DNA of 64,000 bases from the NCBI RefSeq assembly GCF_001650495.1, contig NZ_LWCS01000017.1, positions 38,255-102,254 on the forward strand, given 5' to 3'. The position numbers were made by a program, and so were the translations under genes. This DNA is from Mycolicibacterium iranicum (GTDB lineage Bacteria > Actinomycetota > Actinomycetes > Mycobacteriales > Mycobacteriaceae). The notes beneath the pieces are model-generated. The model saw only the letters and a program-made list of their open reading frames with translations. It was not told where the DNA came from and did not search any database. Positions 19,498 to 31,442 of the stretch are shown here, one piece after another (positions within the stretch are counted from its first letter, which is position 1; every line of letters starts with the position of its first letter).

Positions 19498-20379
19498 ATG
19501 AGCGACTGGACCGCCGCGGACCTGCCTTCGTTTGCCGGGCGCACCGTCATCGTGACCGGCGCCAACAGCGGACTCGGGCTGGTGACCGCCCGCGAGCTCG
19601 CCCGAGTGGGCGCGAGGACGATCCTTGCGGTGCGCAACCTCGAGAAGGGCAACGCCGCCGCGGCCGGCATGACCGGCGACGTACAGGTGCGCCACCTCGA
19701 TCTGCAGGATCTGGCGTCGGTGCAGTCGTTCGCCGACAGCTTTTCCGGTCCCGGAGACCACGTCGACGTGCTGGTGAACAACGCCGGCATCATGGCCGTG
19801 CCGTTCGCGCTGACCGCCGACGGTTTCGAGAGCCAGATCGGCACGAATCACCTCGGACACTTCGCGCTGACCAACCAGCTCCTGCCCAAGATCACCGATC
19901 GTGTCGTGACGGTCTCGTCGATGATGCACCTGATCGGCTATGTCAGCCTCAAAGACCTCAACTGGAAGTCTCGCCCGTACCTGGCGTGGCCCGCCTACGG
20001 TCAGTCCAAGCTGGCCAACCTGCTGTTCACCAGCGAACTTCAGCGCCGGCTCAGCGCCGCCGGGTCCCCTGTGAAATCCGTCGCGGCCCACCCCGGGTAC
20101 TCGGCGACCAACCTGCAGGGACAGACAGGCAACCAGTTCGGCACCCGTATCTGGGACACCGCCAACCGGCTGTTCGCCACCGACGCCGACTTCGGAGCCA
20201 GGCAGACGCTGTACGCGGTGTCCCAGGAGCTGCCTGGCGACACCTTCGTCGGACCGAAGTACTCGATGCGCGGTCCTACGGTGGTGCAATGGCGCAGCCC
20301 GTTGGCACGTGACCGTGCCCGAGCCACCGCATTGTGGACACTGTCCGAGCAGCTCACGGGGACCGAGTTCCCGTTGTGA
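19498..20379 (+). CDS. Short-chain dehydrogenase/reductase (SDR)
   Basis: 293-residue NAD(P)-dependent oxidoreductase of the light-dependent-protochlorophyllide-reductase/retinol-dehydrogenase-like SDR type. The cofactor motif TGANSGLGLVTA, the structural NNAG motif (VLVNNAGIMAVP), the catalytic serine in VVTVSSMMH and the YGQSK catalytic Tyr-Lys pair are all present, so it should be active. A C-terminal segment GPKYSMRGPTVVQWRSPLA is typical of mycobacterial members. It stands alone between lpqT and rplY, an insertion relative to M. tuberculosis. Substrate cannot be inferred. Confidence 0.92.
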   Translation: MSDWTAADLPSFAGRTVIVTGANSGLGLVTARELARVGARTILAVRNLEKGNAAAAGMTGDVQVRHLDLQDLASVQSFADSFSGPGDHVDVLVNNAGIMAVPFALTADGFESQIGTNHLGHFALTNQLLPKITDRVVTVSSMMHLIGYVSLKDLNWKSRPYLAWPAYGQSKLANLLFTSELQRRLSAAGSPVKSVAAHPGYSATNLQGQTGNQFGTRIWDTANRLFATDADFGARQTLYAVSQELPGDTFVGPKYSMRGPTVVQWRSPLARDRARATALWTLSEQLTGTEFPL

Positions 20380-20540
20380 TTTTCAGCTGAGCAGGGGTTT
20401 GCGCTACCCTTGCGGACGCGTCACGGCGAGGGTGACCTGCATCGGCTTTTCAGCAGGGACACCGTTATCGACGGGAACCGACACTGGATGTGCGAACCCT
20501 GGCCGTGCCCGAGAACCGATCACCGGCACAGGAGCGACAC

Positions 20541-21206
20541 ATGGCGAAGAACGCCCCGAACAATCTCAAGGCTGCCGTCCGCAGCAACACCGGCAAGGGC
20601 GCCTCCCGTCGCGCCCGCAGCGAAGGCCGCGTTCCCGTGGTCCTGTACGGCCACGGCACCGACCCCCAGCACCTCGAGCTCAACGGCCACGACTTCGCCG
20701 CCGTGCTCCGTAACGCCGGCACCAACGCCGTGTTGACGCTCGACATCGACGGCACGGAGCAGCTCGCGCTGACCAAGGCGATCGAGATCCATCCGATCCG
20801 CCGAAACATCCAGCACGCCGACCTGCTCGTCGTGCGCCGCGGCGAGAAGGTGACCGTCGAGGTCACCGTCGTCGTCGAGGGCGACGCCGCACCGGGCACC
20901 CTGGTCACCCAGGATGCCAACACGATCGAGATCGAGGCCGACGTCCAGTCCATCCCCGAGCAGCTCACCGTGTCCGTCCAGGACGCCACCGAGGGCACCC
21001 AGATCCTCGCCGGCCAGGTTGAGCTGCCCGGCGGCGTGACCCTGGTGTCCGATCCCGAGATGCTTGTCGTCAACGTCGTCACCGCGCCCACCGAGGAAGA
21101 CCTCGAGGCCGAGGGCGGCGGCGAGGAAGGCGAAGCTGCCGACACGGCCGACGCGGCCGAGGGCGAAGGTGGCGAGGAAGCCGCCGCCGAGTCCGACTCC
21201 GAGTAG
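20541..21206 (+). CDS. rplY: 50S ribosomal protein L25 (Ctc form)
   Basis: Binds 5S rRNA in the large subunit. The 221-residue protein has the N-terminal L25 domain ([20 protein letters not shown]) and the C-terminal TL5/Ctc domain ([40 protein letters not shown]), then an unusually acidic Glu/Ala/Gly-rich tail of about 40 residues. The ATG at 20541 follows CAGGAGCGACAC. The 160-base leader back to the SDR gene shows no clear riboswitch or attenuator. pth follows eleven bases later, as in M. tuberculosis. Confidence 0.97.
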   Translation: MAKNAPNNLKAAVRSNTGKGASRRARSEGRVPVVLYGHGTDPQHLELNGHDFAAVLRNAGTNAVLTLDIDGTEQLALTKAIEIHPIRRNIQHADLLVVRRGEKVTVEVTVVVEGDAAPGTLVTQDANTIEIEADVQSIPEQLTVSVQDATEGTQILAGQVELPGGVTLVSDPEMLVVNVVTAPTEEDLEAEGGGEEGEAADTADAAEGEGGEEAAAESDSE

Positions 21207-21217
21207 GCAATCGCGTC

Positions 21218-21796
21218 ATGGCCGAACCCGTGCTGGTGGTCGGCCTGGGCAACCCCGGACCGCAGTACGCCACGACCCGGCACAACCTGGGGTTCCTTGT
21301 GGCCGATGTTCTCGCCGACCGCATGGGCGAAAAGTTCAAGGCGCACAAGCGCTCTGGCGCGGAAGTTGCCACCGGACGGCTTGCGGGCCGTCCGGTGGTG
21401 CTCGCCAAACCGCGGGTCTACATGAACGAGTCGGGTCGCCAGGTCGGTCCGTTGGCTAAGTTCTACTCAGTCGCCCCCGCGGACGTGATCGTCATCCACG
21501 ACGAACTCGATATCGATTTCGGCCGGATCAGGCTGAAGTCCGGCGGCGGCGTCGCAGGCCACAACGGTCTGCGGTCTGTCGCTTCAGCCCTGGGCGGCAG
21601 TGACTTTCAGCGGGTCAGGGTCGGCATCGGCCGACCGCCGGGCCAGAAGTCGGGCGCCAGTTTCGTGCTGGAGAACTTCAACTCCAGGGAACGCCCGGAG
21701 CTCGGCACCATCGTCGAGCTGGCCGCCGACGCCACCGAACACCTGGTCGAGCTGGGCATCGAACCGGCGCAGAACATCGTGCACGCCTGGGGCTGA
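21218..21796 (+). CDS. pth: Peptidyl-tRNA hydrolase
   Basis: Recycles peptidyl-tRNA released from stalled ribosomes. The 192-residue protein has [20 protein letters not shown] with the catalytic His, [39 protein letters not shown] and the GHNGLRS motif. All are standard for bacterial Pth and the length is normal. It is the second gene of the rplY-pth unit; the stop codon is nine bases from the end of a convergent small secreted protein gene. Confidence 0.98.
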   Translation: MAEPVLVVGLGNPGPQYATTRHNLGFLVADVLADRMGEKFKAHKRSGAEVATGRLAGRPVVLAKPRVYMNESGRQVGPLAKFYSVAPADVIVIHDELDIDFGRIRLKSGGGVAGHNGLRSVASALGGSDFQRVRVGIGRPPGQKSGASFVLENFNSRERPELGTIVELAADATEHLVELGIEPAQNIVHAWG

Positions 21797-21804
21797 CCCG
21801 TGGC

Positions 21805-22047
21805 CTACCAGGTCAGAACGATCCCCGGTCCCCGGCGGTTGTTGCCGCGAGGGATCGTGTCGGCCACGTTCGGTGCCCGGGTACCCGGAACCGCCTTGAT
21901 GGACACGCTGCCACTCGTCTCGCATCTGGTTATGCTGCCGGCTTCCTGACACGTCGCCTGGGCGCCCGCGACCGGGGCAGCCATCAGTGCGGCTGCTGCG
22001 ACACTCGGCACCAGCAGAATTCTCACGTGACGCGCAAGACTGATCAC
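21805..22047 (-). CDS. Small secreted protein, unknown function
   Basis: 80-residue product with a signal peptide (ISLARHVRILLVPSVAAAALMAAPVAGAQA region) and a mature part of about 45 residues holding two cysteines (ATCQEAGSITRCETSGSV) that could form one disulphide. The GTG at 22047 has a good GAGGGGTG ribosome-binding sequence; an ATG at 22068 would add seven residues. It lies eleven bases after the end of another secreted protein on the same strand. No family recognised, though small two-Cys exported proteins of this size are common in mycobacteria. Confidence 0.75.
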   Translation of the reverse strand: MISLARHVRILLVPSVAAAALMAAPVAGAQATCQEAGSITRCETSGSVSIKAVPGTRAPNVADTIPRGNNRRGPGIVLTW

Positions 22048-22058
22048 GAATCCACCCC

Positions 22059-22505
22059 TCACGGGCATGAGCCGGCGAGGACGCGGGCACTCGGGTCGAG
22101 CACCAGGTTCGCTCGCGCGACATTGGCGAATGCATTGTCGCGCGCCGCCTCGATGGTTGCTCCGGCACCTCCGGAGACGATGCCGCTGCCGTCATCGGCG
22201 CCGACCGAGACCACGCAGTAGACGTCGTTGGTCACTTCGTCGCTGCTACATTGCTGGGCGCCGGCGCTCTGGCAGGCCGCCACCACCGCAGCCGAGGCTG
22301 CATCATTGGACGGACCCGATGCCGTGAACCCGACGAGCAACCCGTCCAGGAGTCCAGAGCCCACGGCCCTCGAGATATCACCACCCGTGACGACCCCACC
22401 TGGTCCGCCTGCCCACGAGAGAGCGGCCGTCACCACCATCACGGCCAGTCCGGCTGCCGAGGCGGTTCCCATCCGAACGGCGAAAGGCCGCCTGGATATG
22501 GTCAT
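22059..22505 (-). CDS. Secreted protein with Cys-containing repeat-like domain, unknown function
   Basis: 148 residues from ATG 22505, which follows AAAGGGGCAGG. An N-terminal signal (RMGTASAAGLAVMVVTAALSWA) leads to an export site. The mature protein has four cysteines (VVAACQSAGAQQCSSDE, DVYCVVSVGA, LAGSCP) and an Ala-rich segment GGAGATIEAARDNAFANVAR that vaguely recalls DUF4189-type domains (an aromatic/Gly turn followed by an AAxxxA helix), but I would not assign it. It is likely co-transcribed with the 80-residue secreted gene downstream. Confidence 0.78.
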   Translation of the reverse strand: MTISRRPFAVRMGTASAAGLAVMVVTAALSWAGGPGGVVTGGDISRAVGSGLLDGLLVGFTASGPSNDAASAAVVAACQSAGAQQCSSDEVTNDVYCVVSVGADDGSGIVSGGAGATIEAARDNAFANVARANLVLDPSARVLAGSCP

Positions 22506-22613
22506 CCTGCCCCTTTCTTGAGAAGGATTCCCGGTCATCATAGGTCCCCGGACCTGAGATGCAGGGCGAACGTCGACATTGCTTCGCTGGTCTTCCCCGG
22601 CTTGCGGGGGTGC

Positions 22614-23642
22614 TCAAAGGCCGCGGATTCCGCTGTCGACCCTCTTGACCGGTTTGTGTGGATAGCGCTTCGTGGCGTGGGCCTCGGCGTCGGAATCCGG
22701 TAGCACATAAAGCGTTTCGCGTTTGCCCTGCAGCGGCTTCAGGACGAGGTCCATGAATCCCTTGCGATCCTCGAGGTAGGGCTCGATCACCTCTTCGCCG
22801 GCCGGGCACACGGCCAGGCAGTAGGCCGCCTTGTAGTTGGGCTTGAAGGACAAGCTCTGCCACATTGAGGCATTCTCCGAATCGGTGACGCGGGAGCGGA
22901 AGTCCTCGGCGTCGGCGCTGTCGGCGATGGTCTGCACCCAGTCGGTGAAGCCGCCCATGAACTCGCGATAGTTGTGCACCGAGCACGCGAAGAAGTCGAA
23001 GTCACCGTTCTTCTTGATCGCCCCCACCGGGCATGCCGCCACGCAGAGCTTGCACTCCAGACATGGCGAATAGTCCAGCGGCACACTGTAACTGCTGATC
23101 TCGGAGGCGATCAGGATGGTGCCGAGCAGGATGAAGTTGCCGAACTTCGGGTGGATGACGTTGCGGTGGATGCCCATCGCGCCCATACCGGCGGCGACCG
23201 CGACCGGCTTGTGCGCGACCACCCAGATACGTCCAGGGAACCGGTCCATCTCCATGGGGAACGTCGCCGACGGATTGAGCACGCGGTGACCGGCGTCCTG
23301 CAGCACTCGGGTGATCCGGTGGGCGGCTTCGTTCATGAGCTCGCCGCTGCGGTGGAACTCCTGGTTGGCGACGCTGCGCGCGGTCGACCGGACGTTGTCG
23401 CGGTTCATCTTGACCACGAGCGAGATGTAGCTCACGGCCCCGGGCAGCGCCGCCTCGACGTGGGGCAATTCGGACGCCAGCTCGGGATTGTCGACGCGGG
23501 CGAAACCGACGTCGTCGACACCGGCTTCGCGACAGACTTTCCGCAGCCAGTCGGCGTCGATCACGCCCGGTGCCACCGTCGGGCGAGACCGCACCGCGCG
23601 CACGGTCGGATGGTTGGCCAATCGGTCCGGCAGCTTGTCCAC
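22614..23642 (-). CDS. 4Fe-4S ferredoxin-type oxidoreductase (QueG/reductive-dehalogenase-like)
   Basis: 342-residue cytoplasmic iron-sulfur protein. A 4Fe-4S motif CLECKLCVAACPVGAIKK lies in the second half and a further cysteine set is spread across FFACSVHNYREF and AYCLAVCPAGEEVIEPYLED. The preceding domain (GVDDVGFARVDNPEL, GHRVLNPSATFPM, GMGAMGIHRNVIHPKFGNFI) resembles the cobalamin-binding half of epoxyqueuosine reductase and related enzymes. True QueG has a different context and a HEAT C-terminus that is absent here, so the substrate is unknown. It stands alone between secreted-protein genes and a divergent membrane protein gene. Confidence 0.83.
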   Translation of the reverse strand: MDKLPDRLANHPTVRAVRSRPTVAPGVIDADWLRKVCREAGVDDVGFARVDNPELASELPHVEAALPGAVSYISLVVKMNRDNVRSTARSVANQEFHRSGELMNEAAHRITRVLQDAGHRVLNPSATFPMEMDRFPGRIWVVAHKPVAVAAGMGAMGIHRNVIHPKFGNFILLGTILIASEISSYSVPLDYSPCLECKLCVAACPVGAIKKNGDFDFFACSVHNYREFMGGFTDWVQTIADSADAEDFRSRVTDSENASMWQSLSFKPNYKAAYCLAVCPAGEEVIEPYLEDRKGFMDLVLKPLQGKRETLYVLPDSDAEAHATKRYPHKPVKRVDSGIRGL

Positions 23643-23733
23643 ATAGCTGAGTATAGTTCACAGTACCCAGATGAACCGTAAAAAATCCGTTTGGAATGGC
23701 GGCACTGCCCGATCTCAGGCGTAAACCTGAGAC

Positions 23734-24267
23734 ATGCAGAGCACACGGCCGACAACCATGCGCCAGGCGTGGGAGCGGACGGTCCGCGGCGACCGCCGCT
23801 GGGGTTCGTTGGCCATCCATTCCGACCGCATGGGCCTCACGCGCTACCGGCTCATCGTGTACCCGCCGGGGATCACCGACGACGAACGCCGCGACGTGAG
23901 GATTGCGCGCGGCTGGCCGGTGTGGGGTCTGATGCTGTGGCTGGGTTGTGAGATCGTGCTCGCCCACCGGATCGGGCCGTGGATTGCGCTTGTCGTGTCG
24001 ACCGCCGTTGTGGTGGCTGCGGGCATCGCAGCGAGGATCCGCGCCGGAGAGCTGTTCCCGCGGGTGCGCTCGCTGACTGTCGCCGTGCTCGCGGGCTATC
24101 GCGACGACGACGCGGCAGCGGCTCGGATCCGTCTCGTCACGCTGGCCGCCGAACTACTGGAGGCTGATCAGCGGCTAGAGCGTGACGAGATCACCCCGGC
24201 TGCGCACGAAGCCGTGTGGTGGAGCGTCTACGACCGGCTGCCGACGCGCACGGCGCCCACCGGCTAA
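23734..24267 (+). CDS. Conserved mycobacterial membrane protein (DUF6611-like)
   Basis: 177 residues. An N-terminal soluble part (WGSLAIHSDRMGLTRYRLIV, PPGITDDERRDVRIARGWP) is followed by two membrane segments (VWGLMLWLGCEIVLA and WIALVVSTAVVVAAGIAA) and a helical C-terminal part (AAELLEADQRLERDEITPAA). The layout recalls a family found widely in mycobacteria and annotated only as a domain of unknown function. An ATG at 23758 is an alternative start. It overlaps the end of the convergent ABC permease gene by four bases. Confidence 0.78.
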   Translation: MQSTRPTTMRQAWERTVRGDRRWGSLAIHSDRMGLTRYRLIVYPPGITDDERRDVRIARGWPVWGLMLWLGCEIVLAHRIGPWIALVVSTAVVVAAGIAARIRAGELFPRVRSLTVAVLAGYRDDDAAAARIRLVTLAAELLEADQRLERDEITPAAHEAVWWSVYDRLPTRTAPTG

Positions 24268-25118
24268 GCCGCGGTTCTGCGCTTATAGGCGTAGAGCGCG
24301 AACGGCGCGAAAAGCGCCGTCAGCGCCAGCGACCACAGGACCGTCGACAGCACCGGATAGTGCAGCGGCAGCTGGGCGCTCTCAGGTGCGGGACCGCCGT
24401 TGCCCCACAGCTCCCTCATCGCCTGTGCCAATGACGACACCGGGTTCCACTCGGCGATCACCCGCAGCCAGCGCGGCATCGGTTCCGTGGGCACAAATGT
24501 GTTGGCGAGGAATGTGACCGGGAACAGCACCGTGAACATCACACCGTTGACCGCCTCGACGGTGCGCATCAGCGAACCGACGAGCACACCGAACCAGATC
24601 ATCCCGAAGCCGAACACCAGCAGAAGAACAAACGCCAGGATCGCCTCGCCGACGCCGTTACGAATCCGCCAGCCGATGGCCAGGCCCGTCACCGCCATCA
24701 CGAGCACGCCCAGCGACGAGTGGATGACGCTGGCGATGCTGCGGCCGATCAGCACCGAGGACCGCGAGATCGGCAGCGACCGGAAGCGGTCGATGATGCC
24801 CTTCTCGACGTCGGCGGTGATTCCCGCCGCGACCACGAAGGCCGAGAACACGATGGTCTGCGCCTGAATGCCGGGCAGCAGGAACTCCCGGTATGACGCG
24901 CCTCCCGTGTTGGTGATCGACGCGCCGAACACGAACGCGAACAGCAGCACGAACATGATCGGCTGCGCCGTGACGTCGCTGAGCATCTCGGGCATGCGCT
25001 TGGTATGGATCATGTTGCGCTTCACCATGATCCAGGACTGCTGCGCCAGATTGGTGCGATGCGTGGTGACCGCTTCGGGCCGCACCGACGTCATGGCGTG
25101 CGTTTCGAGCGCAGTCAT
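24264..25118 (-). CDS. ABC-2 type drug/lipid exporter permease (DrrB-like)
   Basis: 284-residue permease with six predicted membrane segments and the ABC-2 signature region (FSAFVVAAGITADVEKGIIDRFRSLPISRSSVLIGR) found in daunorubicin-type exporters. It pairs with the ATPase gene upstream: ATG and TGA overlap (ATGA) at 25115-25118, so they are translationally coupled. The true start is the ATG at 25118 (MTALETHAMTSVRPE); a longer frame merely runs into the ATPase gene. The substrate is unknown; DrrAB relatives in mycobacteria export lipids or antibiotics. Confidence 0.93.
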   Translation of the reverse strand: MTALETHAMTSVRPEAVTTHRTNLAQQSWIMVKRNMIHTKRMPEMLSDVTAQPIMFVLLFAFVFGASITNTGGASYREFLLPGIQAQTIVFSAFVVAAGITADVEKGIIDRFRSLPISRSSVLIGRSIASVIHSSLGVLVMAVTGLAIGWRIRNGVGEAILAFVLLLVFGFGMIWFGVLVGSLMRTVEAVNGVMFTVLFPVTFLANTFVPTEPMPRWLRVIAEWNPVSSLAQAMRELWGNGGPAPESAQLPLHYPVLSTVLWSLALTALFAPFALYAYKRRTAA

Positions 25119-26077
25119 GCGCTGACCTCCTCGCTGTCTTCGGTGCGGTGCCCGGTAAGGGTCAGGAACACGTCGTCGAGACTGGGCCGGCTCAAACCGA
25201 TGTCGTCGACGGTGATTCCGGCGTCGCGCAGCCAGCCCGCCACGACGATCATGTCGTCCAGACCGTCGGCGGTGGCCGTCAGCCTGCGGGCTCCCGCGTC
25301 GACGAACACGTCGGCCCCTGTCCTCGCCAACAGGGCGCGGGCGGACTCGAGGTCCGCCGCGTCGGCCACAGTCACGACCAGGCTGGCGCGGCCGGCCTGC
25401 TGCTTGAGTTCCAGGGGAGAACCCTCGGCGATGATGCGGCCCCGGTCGATCACCACGATGTTGTCGGCGAGCTGATCGGCCTCCTCCAGGTACTGGGTGG
25501 TCAGTAGCAACGTGGTGCCCTGGGCCACCAGTTCGCGCAGCACGTCCCACAGTTCGCTGCGGCTGCGGGGATCCAGACCTGTCGTCGGCTCGTCGAGGAA
25601 GAGCACCGGCGGCGAAGCGAGCAGACTGACCGCGAGGTCGAGGCGGCGACGCATGCCCCCGGAGTAGGACCGAACCACGCGGTCGCCTGCGTCGGTGAGG
25701 GAGAACTGGTGGAGCAGACGGTCGCAGATGCTCTTGAGGTCTTTGCGCCTGACACCGAGGAGACCGCCGATCATCCGGATGTTCTCGCGGCCGGTCAGCA
25801 GCTCGTCGACGGTCGCGACCTGGCCCGTGAGCCCCATATGACGCCGCACCTCGTCGGGCTGGGTGATCACGTCGAACCCGGCCACCCGCGCTGTTCCGCT
25901 GGTGGGTTCCGTCAACGTCGTCATCATTCGCACGGTCGTCGTCTTGCCTGCTCCGTTGGGACCGAGCAGACCGAGCACGGTTCCCGACGGAACGGCGAAA
26001 CTGACCCCGTCGACGGCGGTCTCGTCCCCGAACCGCTTCACCAGATCGATCGCCTCGATCGCGGGAGGAGTTGGCAT
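25115..26077 (-). CDS. ABC transporter ATP-binding protein (DrrA-like)
   Basis: 320-residue ATPase for the DrrB-like permease. Walker A GLLGPNGAGKTTTVRMM, Q-loop GLTGQVATVDELLTG, signature SYSGGMRRRLDLA, Walker B VLFLDEPTTGLD and the H-loop region (here TTQYLEEADQL, with Gln in the usual His position, as in DrrA-type proteins) are present. A C-terminal extension (residues 230-320) is typical of the daunorubicin-resistance subgroup. ATG 26077 is preferred; an in-frame ATG at 26107 is possible. The 146 bases upstream hold a GC-rich hairpin. Confidence 0.94.
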   Translation of the reverse strand: MPTPPAIEAIDLVKRFGDETAVDGVSFAVPSGTVLGLLGPNGAGKTTTVRMMTTLTEPTSGTARVAGFDVITQPDEVRRHMGLTGQVATVDELLTGRENIRMIGGLLGVRRKDLKSICDRLLHQFSLTDAGDRVVRSYSGGMRRRLDLAVSLLASPPVLFLDEPTTGLDPRSRSELWDVLRELVAQGTTLLLTTQYLEEADQLADNIVVIDRGRIIAEGSPLELKQQAGRASLVVTVADAADLESARALLARTGADVFVDAGARRLTATADGLDDMIVVAGWLRDAGITVDDIGLSRPSLDDVFLTLTGHRTEDSEEVSA

Positions 26078-26181
26078 AGCTCCGACGCTATCGGCGAGCT
26101 CTGACATGAGCCAACTGATTATCGGTCGTGAAAGGTGGACGCACGGGCATGACGAGCGTGCGCGAAATGCCAATCGCCGCG

Positions 26182-26203
26182 GCGTGTCTGCGTGCAGACA
26201 CGC
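26182..26203. terminator. Hairpin downstream of the acyl-AMP ligase gene
   Basis: Perfect nine-base-pair stem GCGTGTCTG/CAGACACGC with loop CGTG, twenty bases after the end of the minus-strand ligase gene. There is no U-tract, as is usual for mycobacterial terminators. The right arm runs into a GC-rich 22-base element (26198-26219) that is shared with the glmU leader. Confidence 0.5.
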
Positions 26204-26223
26204 GCGCTCGCGATGCGAATTGA

Positions 26224-27858
26224 CTAGGTGACCAGCGAGACCGAGGTGGAGCGGCGCAGCTTGCCCGACGACGTCTTCGGGATGCTGCCGGGGCCGAGCA
26301 CCACGACGTTACGGGGACGCACGTCGACCTCGGCGACGACCTCGTGCGCGACCTGGTGCTCGATGCGGCGCACCTCGGCCGGATCCTGCCAGTTGTTCGA
26401 CTCCACCGCGACGGCGAACGTCTCGCGGGAATGGCCGGCGTCCAGGCGCACCGCCACGGCACAGCCGGGGCGCACACCTTCGACGCGGCCCGCGGCACGC
26501 TCGATGTCGGTCGGGTAGATGTTGCGGCCCGCCATGATGATGACGTCCTTCACGCGCCCGCAGACGACGACATTGCCCTCTTCGGTGAGATAGCCCAGGT
26601 CGCCGGTGTCGTACCAGCCGTGCTCGTCCTGAGCCGGGATGAAGCCGCCCATCGTCATGTAGCCGGGCGTCACGCATTCACCGCGCAGCTCGATGACGCC
26701 GACCCCGCGAGGTGGCATCACGTTGCCGTGGTCGTCGATGACGCGCGCCTCCAGATCGGTCAGCAACGGACCCAGTTCGGCCAGCCGCTTGGTGTGGCCC
26801 TTGGTGGCGGGAACCGCGCGGCGCAGCGCCGCCAGCAGATCGGCGTCGACTTCGTCGACGACCAGACCGGCGCCGCACGGCGAGAACGACACCGCCAGCG
26901 TGGTCTCGGCCATGCCATAGGCGGGCAGGATCGCGCCCGGGTCGAGGCCGAAGGGCTTGCCGGCATCGAGCAGGTCCTCGACGTCGGCAGGCTCGACCGG
27001 CTCCGCGCCCGACAGCGCGAACCGCAGGGTCGACAGATCGAACTCGCCCGGCTTGGCCTGGCGGCGCAGCCGCTTTGCGAACAATGCGTACGCGAAGTTC
27101 GGGGCGGCGGTCATCGTGCCCTTGTACTTGTCGATCAACTTGGCCCACAGCAGGGTGTCGCGCAGGAAGTCCATCGGCGTGACCTTGACGAGCTCGGCGC
27201 CGAAGTACATCGGGATGGTCAGGAAGCCGACCATGCCCATGTCGTGGAAGCAGGGCAGCCAGCTCACCATGACGTCCTTGTCGACGTCGTACTGGGCGCC
27301 GATGAACATCGCCTCGGCGTTCGAGTGGATGTTGCGGTGCGTGATCTGCACGGCTTTGGGCGACCCGGTGGAGCCGCTGGTCAGCTGCATCAACGCCAGG
27401 TCGTCCTCGCCGACCTCGATCGGGTCGATGGGCTCGCAGGACAGCAGGTCGGTGACGGTGAGGACCTTGATGCCCTTTTCCTCCAGCACCGGGATCGCGA
27501 CGAGGAAAGGCTCGGACACGATGACGGCCTTGGCCTCGATCATGCCGATGACATTCATGGTGTCCTCGGCCCAGACCACGAGGTCGGTGCGCGGGGTCGG
27601 CTGGTGCAGCATGGTCAGGCTGGCGCCGCGCATCCACAGGCCCTGAGCCGTCGGTGCGATCTCGACGGGGAACCCGGCCAGCACGCCGACGGCGTCGCCG
27701 TGCCCCACGCCGGCCGCGGCCAGGCCACCGGCGATGCGCCGCGCCCGCTCGTGCACCTCACCCCAGGTGTGACGGACGGGCTCATGCGGTTCGCCTGTCA
27801 CCATGCCCCGATTGGTGGTGCGGGCATTCAGGTACATCTTCTCGGTGAATCTGCTCAC
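26224..27858 (-). CDS. pks16: Fatty-acyl-AMP/CoA ligase family protein (Pks16 homologue)
   Basis: Adenylate-forming enzyme, 544 residues, the same length as M. tuberculosis Pks16 (Rv1013), a protein misnamed as a polyketide synthase. Motifs: [21 protein letters not shown] (A3, ATP binding), [11 protein letters not shown] (A5), [11 protein letters not shown] (A7), [16 protein letters not shown] (A8) and [11 protein letters not shown] with the A10 lysine. FAAL-type enzymes activate fatty acids as acyl-AMP and load them on acyl carriers; the CoA versus AMP outcome cannot be settled here. The GTG at 27858 follows GAGGAGG. No carrier or synthase neighbours it. Confidence 0.93.
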   Translation of the reverse strand: MSRFTEKMYLNARTTNRGMVTGEPHEPVRHTWGEVHERARRIAGGLAAAGVGHGDAVGVLAGFPVEIAPTAQGLWMRGASLTMLHQPTPRTDLVVWAEDTMNVIGMIEAKAVIVSEPFLVAIPVLEEKGIKVLTVTDLLSCEPIDPIEVGEDDLALMQLTSGSTGSPKAVQITHRNIHSNAEAMFIGAQYDVDKDVMVSWLPCFHDMGMVGFLTIPMYFGAELVKVTPMDFLRDTLLWAKLIDKYKGTMTAAPNFAYALFAKRLRRQAKPGEFDLSTLRFALSGAEPVEPADVEDLLDAGKPFGLDPGAILPAYGMAETTLAVSFSPCGAGLVVDEVDADLLAALRRAVPATKGHTKRLAELGPLLTDLEARVIDDHGNVMPPRGVGVIELRGECVTPGYMTMGGFIPAQDEHGWYDTGDLGYLTEEGNVVVCGRVKDVIIMAGRNIYPTDIERAAGRVEGVRPGCAVAVRLDAGHSRETFAVAVESNNWQDPAEVRRIEHQVAHEVVAEVDVRPRNVVVLGPGSIPKTSSGKLRRSTSVSLVT

Positions 27859-28178
27859 GACGACCTCCTCGCCGACATCTGCCCCGGTGCACATGCCCGT
27901 TTGCCATGCTCCGCCTGATCAGCGGCCTTTTCGTGGAGGCGCGCGAACTTTTGGGGAGCGGTTGTGTCTCGAATCGGTGATGTTTCGCAAACTCGGCCGG
28001 ATGTGATGCGGAGTCTGTTCGTCACCCCGCCGGCTTCGCCGGTGGGGCAACTCGTTGCGTGAACTACTCGACCGCTAGCTCTCACCGCCGCTCATCTTAA
28101 GCAACTCTTAAGTAGCTGCCAAACGAGCGCGAGTATTGAGGCGTGCGTCACACCTGTTTGTGATCGCAAGTTGAACGA
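27859..28178. other. 320-base intergenic region with hairpin
   Basis: Lies between the ligase gene promoter side and the end of ispE, both on the minus strand. It contains a strong hairpin at 28025-28047 (CCCCGCCGGC / GCCGGTGGGG, loop TTC), which could terminate the rpfB-ksgA-ispE transcript about 130 bases past the ispE stop. Two CTTAAG hexamers near 28096 and 28110 may belong to the ligase promoter. I see no coding sequence I can support. Confidence 0.5.
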
Positions 28179-29147
28179 TCAGCCGGTGGCTGAGGGGCTC
28201 GGCACGACGCGCGCGCCGTGCACCGGACCGCTGGCCACCCGGACGGTGCGGCACACTCCCGCACCTGCCAATTCGGTGCCGACGTCGACCGCGGCTCCCG
28301 CCGAGGTGCACAGGAACGCACAGGTGGGACCCGATCCGGACACCACGCCCGCCAGTGCGCCCGCTTCGACACCGGCCCGCAGCGTGCGACGCAGCGCGGA
28401 GTCCAGGCTCAGCGCCGCGGGCTGTAGATCGTTGCCGAGCAGTGGCGCCAGCTGAGCAGGGTCCCCCGATGCCAGCGCCGCGAGCACCGGCTCCGGCGAT
28501 TGCAGCCGCGGGGGAAGGGTGCGGTCCTCTTCGGCGCGCAGACGGTCGATCTCGGCGAATACCGCAGGGGTGGACAGTCCCCCCGGCGAGAACGCGAGCA
28601 CCCAGTGAAAGGTGTTGCGCGCCAACACGGTCGCGAGCTCCTCCCCGCGGCCGGTACCGAGCGCGGTGCCACCGTGGAGAGCGAAGGGCACATCGCTGCC
28701 GAGCTGAGCGGCCAGCGCGTGCAGATCACGTCGGGGCACGCCGAGTTCCCACAGATGGTTCATCGCCACCAGCACCGCGGCCGCGTCTGCGCTGCCCCCC
28801 GCCATACCGCCGGCTACCGGGATCGTCTTCTCGATCGATATGGCGACATCGGGGGCGCGTCCGACGTGGTCGGCGAGCAGCTCGGCCGCGCGCCATGCCA
28901 GGTTGCGGTGGTCGGTCGGGAGAGATTCGGCGCCCTCACCGGAGATCTCCAGCGACAGCATGTCGGCAGTTCGCACGGTCACCTCGTCGAGCAGTGACAC
29001 TGCGTGAAAGACGGTCGTCAGCTCGTGGTAGCCGTCGTCGCGGACGTCGCCGACGTCCAAATAGAGGTTGACCTTGCCGGGCACACGCACCGTGACCGAT
29101 CCGGAGGGAACCCAGTCTGATGCCGTACTACCGTCACGCGCGGACAC
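28179..29147 (-). CDS. ispE: 4-diphosphocytidyl-2-C-methyl-D-erythritol kinase
   Basis: Fourth step of the non-mevalonate isoprenoid pathway, phosphorylating CDP-methylerythritol. The GHMP-kinase signatures are present: [20 protein letters not shown] near the N-terminus, [20 protein letters not shown] (ATP-binding glycine loop) and [12 protein letters not shown] near the end. The 322-residue form starts at ATG 29147; a shorter form starting near [10 protein letters not shown] would match M. tuberculosis (306) more closely. It follows ksgA on the same strand with a 137-base gap, as in the rpfB-ksgA-ispE cluster. Confidence 0.97.
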   Translation of the reverse strand: MSARDGSTASDWVPSGSVTVRVPGKVNLYLDVGDVRDDGYHELTTVFHAVSLLDEVTVRTADMLSLEISGEGAESLPTDHRNLAWRAAELLADHVGRAPDVAISIEKTIPVAGGMAGGSADAAAVLVAMNHLWELGVPRRDLHALAAQLGSDVPFALHGGTALGTGRGEELATVLARNTFHWVLAFSPGGLSTPAVFAEIDRLRAEEDRTLPPRLQSPEPVLAALASGDPAQLAPLLGNDLQPAALSLDSALRRTLRAGVEAGALAGVVSGSGPTCAFLCTSAGAAVDVGTELAGAGVCRTVRVASGPVHGARVVPSPSATG

Positions 29148-29284
29148 CCGAACGACATTAATCCCGCAACGACACCTCGTGCAGTCCAGGCTCAGACGGG
29201 GTGTCGCCCTGCGATGGTCCGGATGCCGACACCAAACCGGCCCCGGCGAGCAGCCGGGGCCGGTTCAGCGGAAGCAGCGGCGGA

Positions 29285-31416
<2,132 letters not shown>

Positions 31417-31442
31417 TTATCACAAGACGGTAACGAACAGGT

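Noticed and set aside
26344..27918. 524-residue open frame antisense to pks16
   Set aside because: No recognisable motif and atypical composition; the ligase motifs on the other strand are complete.
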